Translations under genes and position numbers: made by a program
Notes under the pieces: generated by a model
Told to the model about the DNA's origin: nothing
The model's database searches: none
What the model saw: the letters and a program-made list of their open reading frames with translations, nothing else
Part shown: one piece after another, positions 58,452 through 64,000 of the stretch
Numbering within the stretch: position 1 is the first letter of the stretch
How the letters are laid out: each line of letters opens with the position of its first letter
Origin: Mycobacterium sp. 852013-50091_SCH5140682
GTDB taxonomy: Bacteria; Actinomycetota; Actinomycetes; Mycobacteriales; Mycobacteriaceae
Reading direction: 5' to 3'
Length of the DNA stretch: 64,000 bases
Assembly: GCF_001665685.1 (NCBI RefSeq)
Contig: NZ_LZTB01000044.1
Location: forward strand, 62,001 to 126,000

Positions 58452-59981
58452 ATGACCCGTGCAGACATCTATGACGTCGCGGTGATCGGCTATGGGCCGA
58501 CCGGCGCCACCGCAGCCAATCTGCTGGGCCGGTTCGGATTGAAAGTCGTTGTGATCGAGCGCGATCCGGATATCTACAACCGGGCCCGCGCCATCTCGAC
58601 GGACGAAGAGGTGATGCGGGTGTGGCAGTCGGTCGGCCTGGCCGCTCGCCTGCAGCGCGACATGCTGCCCGGGAGGCCGCTGGCATTCGTCGACGCCGAT
58701 GGGCGAGCCTTCATCGAAACCGTCATCACAGGCCGCGGCTGCGGGCACCCGTCACAGCAGTTTCTGTACCAACCCGCCGTCGATGAGGTCCTGCGGGAGG
58801 GCGTGGCGCGCTACCCGAATGTCGACGTGCTGCTGGAGCACGAATGCCTGCGGGTCGGCAACCGCGACGACCACGTCGAACTCATGCTCGCCGACCTGCA
58901 CACCGACGCCTTCAAGCGCGTCCGGGCGTCCTATGTGATCGCCGCAGATGGTGGATCATCGCCAACGCGTGGACAATTCGGCATCGGGTACACCGGTCAC
59001 ACGTATGCCGAACGGTGGGTCGTCATCGACACCAAAGTGCGCAAGGAGTGGGATGCCCACGACCGCTTGCGATTCCACTGCAATCCCGAGCGGCCCACCG
59101 TGGACTGCCCGACGCCGCTGGGGCACCACCGGTGGGAATATCCGGTGCGCGCGGGGGAGGATGAGCGAGAATTGGTCACCGAAGAGGCGATATGGCGGGT
59201 GCTGGGGGCGCAGGGCGTCACGCCAGAGCATGTCGAGATCCTGCGCGCGGTGGTCTACAGTCACCACGTCCGCGTCGCCGACCGGTGGCGGGTCGGCCGC
59301 GTGTTCCTCGCAGGTGACGCCGCCCATGCCATGCCGCCGTGGATCGGTCAGGGCATGTCGGCAGGCGTGCGTGATGCCGCCAACCTGTGTTGGAAGCTGG
59401 CGGGGGTACTGCGCGGCGAGCTCGCCGACTCGGTGCTGGATTCCTATGAGGCCGAACGTAAGCCGCACGTGACCGAAGTGACCCGGCGCGCGGTGATCGT
59501 CGGCCGGATCATCACCGAACGCCGCTCGGGCGTGGCAGCGTTCCGCAACCATGTCCTTCGGACGCTGACCAAGGTGCCCGGCGTTCTCGCTGCCGGACAG
59601 CGGCGGTTCTGGATTCCCGAAGCCTGCTACGCCGACGGATTCTTCGCCGGCATGTCCAGCGCCGCCGTCGCCCGCCAGATCCCGCAACCGATGATCGTCC
59701 GCGACGGCGCATCGATGCCCCTCGACGATCTCCTCGGCGGAACGTGGGCCTTGGTCTACACCACAGCCCTGCCCACCGGTGCGCAGGCGTGGCAACAGAT
59801 CGGTGTCCAGGCCCACCGAATCACCGAGCCCGGACTGACACAGTGGCTGCGTGCCTACGGTGCCGACGCGGTGGTCCTGCGGCCTGACGGATTCATCTAT
59901 GCCGCAGCCGGATTCGGCGAACCTCTGCCCGCCCCACCGGTGGGCCTGACCCTACCCAACATGACCGGAGCCCACGTATGA
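58452..59981 (+). CDS. mhpA: MhpA-type FAD-dependent aromatic hydroxylase
   Basis: A 509-residue single-component flavin hydroxylase: FAD loop VAVIGYGPTGATAANLLGRF, the second FAD motif VFLAGDAAHAMPPWIGQGMS and DAANLCWKL, and a C-terminal thioredoxin-like domain. It resembles 3-(3-hydroxyphenyl)propionate 2-hydroxylase, which adds an ortho hydroxyl to make a catechol. ATG 58452 has AGAGG 7 bases upstream; a longer in-frame start would lie in operator copy 2. It starts the plus-strand operon. Confidence 0.88.
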   Translation: MTRADIYDVAVIGYGPTGATAANLLGRFGLKVVVIERDPDIYNRARAISTDEEVMRVWQSVGLAARLQRDMLPGRPLAFVDADGRAFIETVITGRGCGHPSQQFLYQPAVDEVLREGVARYPNVDVLLEHECLRVGNRDDHVELMLADLHTDAFKRVRASYVIAADGGSSPTRGQFGIGYTGHTYAERWVVIDTKVRKEWDAHDRLRFHCNPERPTVDCPTPLGHHRWEYPVRAGEDERELVTEEAIWRVLGAQGVTPEHVEILRAVVYSHHVRVADRWRVGRVFLAGDAAHAMPPWIGQGMSAGVRDAANLCWKLAGVLRGELADSVLDSYEAERKPHVTEVTRRAVIVGRIITERRSGVAAFRNHVLRTLTKVPGVLAAGQRRFWIPEACYADGFFAGMSSAAVARQIPQPMIVRDGASMPLDDLLGGTWALVYTTALPTGAQAWQQIGVQAHRITEPGLTQWLRAYGADAVVLRPDGFIYAAAGFGEPLPAPPVGLTLPNMTGAHV

Positions 59982-60853
59982 CCACCACCACCGTCACCGA
60001 ACGTACCGTCCGTGCCGCAGGCAAAGACATCTTCTTCGCCGAAGCAGGCGCGGGACCCGCAGTCGTCATGCTGCACGGCGGGGGGCCTGGCGCCTCTGGC
60101 GTCACGAACTACTCCCGCAACATCGATGCCCTGTCGCAGCGCCACCGCGTCATCGTGCCCGACATGCCGGGCTATGGAGCCTCCGACAAGCGCATCGACA
60201 CGACCGACCCGTTCGGTTACCTCGCCGACGCGATCCGCGCTCTGCTCGACGAACTCGACATCGACACAGCGCATCTCGTCGGCAATTCTTACGGTGGGGC
60301 GGCGGCACTGCGGCTGGCGCTGGATACGCCGCATCGCGTGGGCAAGCTCGTCCTGATGGGCCCCGGCGGTATCGGCACCACCCGGATGCTGCCCACCGCC
60401 GGGCTCAACAGCCTGCTGTCCTACTACGGCGGTGGCGGCCCAAGCCGCGGGAAACTCGCCGATTTCATCCGAAATTACCTGGTGTACGACGGCGCTTCGG
60501 TTCCTGACGACCTGATCGACGTGCGCTACCGAGCATCGATCGACCCCGAAGTGGTGGCGAATCCACCGCTGCGTCGACCCTCAGGACCGCTCGCGCTGCG
60601 CACGTTGTGGCGCATGGACCTCACCCGCGACAGCAGGCTCAAGAATCTGCAGACGCCGACCCTGGTGCTGTGGGGCCGCGACGACAAGGTCAACCGCCCG
60701 GCCGGTGGCCCGATGCTGCTCAACCTGATGCCCAACGCGGAACTCGTGATGACCTCGCACACCGGGCACTGGGTGCAGTGGGAGCGTGCCGAACTGTTCA
60801 ACGAGCTCGTCACCGAGTTCCTCAGCCCCGATTCGAGGTTGGCCCATGGCTAG
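59978..60853 (+). CDS. Meta-cleavage product C-C hydrolase (MhpC/BphD/HsaD family)
   Basis: A 291-residue alpha/beta hydrolase that cuts the ring-opened dienoate into hydroxypentadienoate and an acid. The oxyanion region VVMLHGGGPGASG, nucleophile Ser in LVGNSYGGAAALRL, acid Asp in LVLWGRDDKVNRP and catalytic His in TGHWVQWE are all present. The start overlaps the hydroxylase stop (ATGA) and its end overlaps the dioxygenase by 8 bases, so the three enzymes are coupled. Confidence 0.9.
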   Translation: MTTTTVTERTVRAAGKDIFFAEAGAGPAVVMLHGGGPGASGVTNYSRNIDALSQRHRVIVPDMPGYGASDKRIDTTDPFGYLADAIRALLDELDIDTAHLVGNSYGGAAALRLALDTPHRVGKLVLMGPGGIGTTRMLPTAGLNSLLSYYGGGGPSRGKLADFIRNYLVYDGASVPDDLIDVRYRASIDPEVVANPPLRRPSGPLALRTLWRMDLTRDSRLKNLQTPTLVLWGRDDKVNRPAGGPMLLNLMPNAELVMTSHTGHWVQWERAELFNELVTEFLSPDSRLAHG

Positions 60854-61847
60854 TGTGTTCGGCAACGTTCAGCTCGGATACATCGTCATCGAAACCGACA
60901 AGTTCGCCGACTGGCGACGCTTCGGTCGCGAAGCGATCGGGCTGCATCTCGATGAAGCGCTGCCCGATGTGATGCGATTCCGGTTGGACGACAACGAATG
61001 TCGATTCCTGCTGCAACGTGGCCCGGCCGAGGATGTCACCGCGTTGGGCTGGCATGTCGCCGACCATGCCACGTTCGACGAGATCCTTCGTCGCGTCACC
61101 GGCCACGGTGTACCCGTGGCCCACGGAACAGATGAGGAATCCGCGCTGCGGGGCGTCGAACGTCTCGTGCGGTTCCCGGGACCTAACGGGCTCATCCAGG
61201 AAGTATTCACCTGCGCCCGAACAGGTTCCGGGCCACTGCGGATGGCGGTCCGCGGCGGGTTCGTCACCGGCGACTCCGGGCTGGGACACGTCGCGATCAC
61301 CACCAAGAAGCCCCATCAGGTGCGGGGCTATTACGACACGGTGTTCGATGCGCGGCTGTCCGACTACATCGACGAGACCATCAGCGGTGTCAAGTTCAAG
61401 ATCCGGTTCCTGCGGGTCAACGAGCGCCACCACTCGGTGGCGATCGCCGCAGTGAACCGGTTGCCACTCAACCCGATCCGGACCCGCGTCCAGCATCTCA
61501 ACATTCAGGTCGCCGACCTTGACGATATGACCGCGTCGTACCAGCGGGTGAAGCAACTCGGCTTCGACATGGCGTTGGACGTGGGACAGCACACCAATGA
61601 CCGCGAGCTGTCCTACTACGCGGTGACGCCGTCAGGGTTCGAATGGGAGGTGGGCTGGAACCCTATCGTGGTCGACGAATCCACCTGGGAGCCCACCACA
61701 CACCGGGGCATCAGCATCTGGGGCCACACGTCGGAAGGGCGCAGCATCATCGACAAGCTCAGCCAGTTCAAGCTCGGCGCACTGTCCCTGGCACAGCGAG
61801 AGAACGTCGTGCCGGCACTGGCCGGCGCAGGCATCCCCGACAACTGA
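60846..61847 (+). CDS. Type I extradiol ring-cleavage dioxygenase (BphC/HsaC-like)
   Basis: A 333-residue two-module VOC-type dioxygenase that opens catechols next to the hydroxyls using Fe(II). The likely metal ligands are His in LGHVAITTKK, His in RVQHLNIQVADLDDM and Glu in PSGFEWEVGW. The N-terminal module starts NVQLGYIVIETDKFADWRRF. It belongs to the type I family, unlike E. coli MhpB (type III), so the cluster is an MhpA/BphC hybrid. The true substrate may be a bulky or alkyl-substituted phenol. Confidence 0.9.
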   Translation: MASVFGNVQLGYIVIETDKFADWRRFGREAIGLHLDEALPDVMRFRLDDNECRFLLQRGPAEDVTALGWHVADHATFDEILRRVTGHGVPVAHGTDEESALRGVERLVRFPGPNGLIQEVFTCARTGSGPLRMAVRGGFVTGDSGLGHVAITTKKPHQVRGYYDTVFDARLSDYIDETISGVKFKIRFLRVNERHHSVAIAAVNRLPLNPIRTRVQHLNIQVADLDDMTASYQRVKQLGFDMALDVGQHTNDRELSYYAVTPSGFEWEVGWNPIVVDESTWEPTTHRGISIWGHTSEGRSIIDKLSQFKLGALSLAQRENVVPALAGAGIPDN

Positions 61848-62034
61848 GAAGGCTCTGGACCCGTCCGGACGGGCTGCCATCGACAGGACGAATGCCCTGG
61901 CCCTCTTTCCCCGCCTCGGTAGCGCACCTCGGCTGCCTGCACCCACACCGCTCGAGCACATCCGGCACACGGTCAGCCGGGTCGTCATGCGCGGTGTCGC
62001 GCGGATGATGCAGCCCGGCTGACGCGTCCCGCCG
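61848..62034. other. Convergent intergenic region
   Basis: A 187-base gap between the dioxygenase and the acyl-CoA dehydrogenase ends. A palindrome CCCGTCCGGACGGG starts 13 bases after the dioxygenase stop and might help termination, but there is no T run. No gene is recognised. Confidence 0.45.
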
Positions 62035-63171
62035 CTACGGGCGCGTCAAGTCCGCATACCGACTCACGTGCCAGTCGGTCGAGCCGAACTCGTACTGAAC
62101 GGCGGTGAGCCGCTTGAAGTAATGTCCGATGGCCAACTCTTCGGTCATGCCCATGCCGCCGTGCAGTTGCACCGCGTTCTGGCCGACGAAGCGCGCGGCG
62201 CGGCCGATGGTGGCCTTGGCCGCCGACACCGCTTTGGCGCGGGCCGCCGCGTCGGTATCGAGATTCAACACCGCGAGATACACCGCGGCCGCAGCCTGCT
62301 CGACCTCCATGTGCATGTCCACCATGCGGTGCTGCAGGGCCTGGAAACTCCCGATGGCCGTGCCGAATTGGTGTCGCTGCTTGCAGTACTCGACCGTGTC
62401 GGCGAGTACCTTGCGCATGCCGCCGACGGCTTCCGCGCACACGGCCGCGGCGCCCTCGTCGCGGGCCCGCTCCAACGACGGCCACGCCTGCCCCGCGCCT
62501 CCGAGCAGGGCGTCGGCCGGGACCCGCAGGTTCTGCAGATCCAGGTCGGCGGCCTGCCGGTCGTCGACCGTGCGGTAGGGATGAATGGTGAGACCCGCTG
62601 GACGTGAGGCGGTCTCGACGAGGAACAGCGAGATTCCGTCGGTATCGGCAGGATCACCCGACGTGCGCGCGGTGATCAGCAGATGCGTCGCCAACGGAGC
62701 GTTGAGCACCATCGCCTTGCTGCCGTCGAGCACCCAGCCGTCGCCCTCACGGCGTGCGGTGGTGGCGACGGCGCGCCAGTTGTCGCCGGAGGCCGGCTCA
62801 CCGGCGGCGAGCGCGACGATGGCGCTGCCGTCGACGATGTCGGCCAGCAGCTGATCGGCCCCGCCCGCGCGGTGCAACAGCCCGCCGGCCACCACCACGG
62901 TGTCGACGAACGGTTCGATCACCAGTGCGTGGCCCAGCGCTTCGGCGATGAGCATGGCCTCGACGGGACCTCCGCCACTGCCGCCGGCAGCTTCGGGGAG
63001 CGTGGCGCCCAGGATGCCGAGTTCGTCGGCGAAGCCACGCCAGATCTCGGGCTGCCAGCCCGGTCCCGTCTTGGCGGCGGACCGGCTCGAGGTGAGGTCG
63101 TAGCGGCTGGACAGAAACTTGGTCAGTCCTTCCCGCAGCAGTTCCTGCTCGTTGGTCAGGTTGAAGTCCAT
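62035..63171 (-). CDS. Acyl-CoA dehydrogenase (heterodimer-type subunit)
   Basis: A 378-residue FadE-family protein: MDFNLTNEQELLREGLTKFL, FADELGILGATLPEAAGGSGGGPVEAMLI, and the C-terminal AVQLHGGMGMTEELAIGHYFKRL. The catalytic Glu usually found near residue 240 to 250 is not obvious (ARDEGAAAVCAEAVGGM). That is typical of one partner in the alpha2-beta2 FadE pairs used for steroid or aromatic side chains. It starts immediately after the stop of the other FadE gene. Confidence 0.87.
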   Translation of the reverse strand: MDFNLTNEQELLREGLTKFLSSRYDLTSSRSAAKTGPGWQPEIWRGFADELGILGATLPEAAGGSGGGPVEAMLIAEALGHALVIEPFVDTVVVAGGLLHRAGGADQLLADIVDGSAIVALAAGEPASGDNWRAVATTARREGDGWVLDGSKAMVLNAPLATHLLITARTSGDPADTDGISLFLVETASRPAGLTIHPYRTVDDRQAADLDLQNLRVPADALLGGAGQAWPSLERARDEGAAAVCAEAVGGMRKVLADTVEYCKQRHQFGTAIGSFQALQHRMVDMHMEVEQAAAAVYLAVLNLDTDAAARAKAVSAAKATIGRAARFVGQNAVQLHGGMGMTEELAIGHYFKRLTAVQYEFGSTDWHVSRYADLTRP

Positions 63172-64000
63172 CTACAGCCCCAATTCCGCTTTGGCGAGGA
63201 TGTTCCGCTGAATCTCGTTGCTGCCGGCATAGATCGAGCCGGCCCGGTCGTTGAAGTAGCGCAGCGGGGCCACCGCCTGCCAGGGTTGGCCACTGACATA
63301 CCCGTCGGCCGGCGGTTCGAAATCCGCCACCGGACCGCCCGGGCGGGTGGCGTGCGGCTGGTAGGCGCGCCCCCACGGCCCGGCCGCCTCCATCGACAGC
63401 TCGGTCAACGTCTGGCTCAGTTCCGTACCGAGGATCTTCAGCATCGACGACGCCGTTCCCGGATTCCGGCCTTCGGACACTGCCGCCAGCACCCGGTATT
63501 CGAGGATCTCCAGCACATCGGTGCGGATTCGGGCCTCGGCGAGCTTTCGGCTGAACGCGGCGTCGTCGATGAGGCGGCCGCCGGCAGGTCCGGGCTGTTC
63601 CGTGGCGACCGTCGCGATCTCCTCGGCGAGCACCTGCAGCGCCGGAGCCGACGCGCCGCCGCCGCGCTCGAATTCCAGCAGGTACTTGGCGACGGTCCAG
63701 CCTTCGTCGATGGTGCCGATGACGTTGCTCTTCGGCACCCGGACGTCGTCGAAGAAGACCTGGTTCTGGACTTCCTCACCGGAAGTCATGACCAGGGGCC
63801 GGATCTCGATGCCCGGCGCGGTCATGTCGATCAGCACGAACGTGATGCCCTGCTGCTTCTTCGCGCCGCGCGTAGTGCGGACGAGTGCGAACATCCAGTT
63901 CGCTTCGCGGGCGTGGGTGGTCCAGATCTTGCTTCCGGTGCACACCAGGTGGTCGCCATCGTCGACCGCGGCCATGGACAGCGCGGCCAGGTCCGAGCCG
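63172..64000 (-). CDS. Acyl-CoA dehydrogenase, 5' end outside window
   Basis: The C-terminal 276 codons of a FadE-family enzyme. WTTHAREANWMFALVRT, GITFVLIDMTAPGIEIRPL and FDDVRVPKSNVIGTIDEGW form the middle domain, with LEFERGGG at the position often holding the catalytic Glu and RAGSIYAGSNEIQRNILAKAELGL at the end. Similarity continues to the window edge without a start. Its stop directly abuts the ATG of the other FadE gene, so the two are probably heteromeric partners for CoA-thioesters from the adjoining degradation cluster or from sterol side chains. Confidence 0.88.
   Translation of the reverse strand, partial: GSDLAALSMAAVDDGDHLVCTGSKIWTTHAREANWMFALVRTTRGAKKQQGITFVLIDMTAPGIEIRPLVMTSGEEVQNQVFFDDVRVPKSNVIGTIDEGWTVAKYLLEFERGGGASAPALQVLAEEIATVATEQPGPAGGRLIDDAAFSRKLAEARIRTDVLEILEYRVLAAVSEGRNPGTASSMLKILGTELSQTLTELSMEAAGPWGRAYQPHATRPGGPVADFEPPADGYVSGQPWQAVAPLRYFNDRAGSIYAGSNEIQRNILAKAELGL

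Noticed and set aside
1..64000. CRISPR arrays, rRNA genes, insertion sequences or complete prophage
   Set aside because: No regularly spaced repeats, rRNA motifs or transposase genes were seen; only the possible integrase tail near 14416-14475 hints at mobility.

Overview
The window is high-GC, gene-dense actinobacterial DNA and almost certainly comes from a fast-growing Mycolicibacterium related to M. smegmatis. The evidence is a mycobactin mbt-2 locus (mbtL-M-N facing mbtK) with IdeR-type iron boxes, a mycobacterial HelD RNA-polymerase helicase with a rifamycin-associated element upstream, LGFP-repeat envelope proteins, a GlnR-type box in front of a urea operon, and many 4-base GTGA/ATGA gene overlaps. 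The species is not identified; all assignments come from reading protein motifs and gene context.

Layout. 1-4909: glycerol/dihydroxyacetone operon (aquaglyceroporin, dhaK, dhaL, multidomain PTS donor dhaM cut by the window edge) with a divergent IclR regulator and a perfect palindromic operator. 5071-9435: two small conserved genes, then the mycobactin acyl-loading genes. 9443-14409: DUF190 plus paired CrcB fluoride channels, phosphoglucomutase, an MFS transporter, tRNA-Ala(GGC) and a terminator. 14411-16408: a small accessory patch with an AbiE-type toxin-antitoxin pair and large inverted repeats. 16409-22367: LGFP-repeat/beta-lactamase-like envelope proteins, small secreted proteins, a nucleotidyltransferase and an acetyltransferase. 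22718-29513: RAE-helD, two luciferase-like monooxygenases, a truncated P-loop kinase, GNAT and PPOX proteins.

29711-35137 is a catabolic-looking cluster (acetoacetate decarboxylase family, VOC, SDR, RraA-like aldolase, DUF3500, LysR). 35127-36112 holds a nucleotidyltransferase and a tautomerase. 36542-46144 is the most novel-looking region: a TetR regulator, an APC permease, a RibB homologue that has lost its acidic active-site loop, a class III aminotransferase next to a small-molecule kinase (the arrangement of amino-alcohol kinase/phospho-lyase pairs), a frameshifted cupin, a luciferase-like monooxygenase with its flavin reductase, and an SDR. The start regions of this set share a TTTGAAC/GTTCAAA element, which suggests one regulon. 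I propose, as inference, a pathway that oxidises and breaks down an unknown amine or amino alcohol.

46258-54134: a DUF294-like nucleotidyltransferase, then a nitrogen-scavenging operon (permease, two urea-carboxylase-associated proteins, a urea carboxylase reduced to its carboxyltransferase part, allophanate hydrolase) behind a GlnR-like box. 54164-55795: a TetR and a DMT exporter. 55834-61847: a divergent meta-cleavage aromatic pathway (hydroxylase, extradiol dioxygenase, C-C hydrolase; on the other strand TetR, an acetaldehyde dehydrogenase homologue without its catalytic Cys, and hydroxy-oxovalerate aldolase). 62035-64000: two acyl-CoA dehydrogenase genes, the second cut by the window edge.
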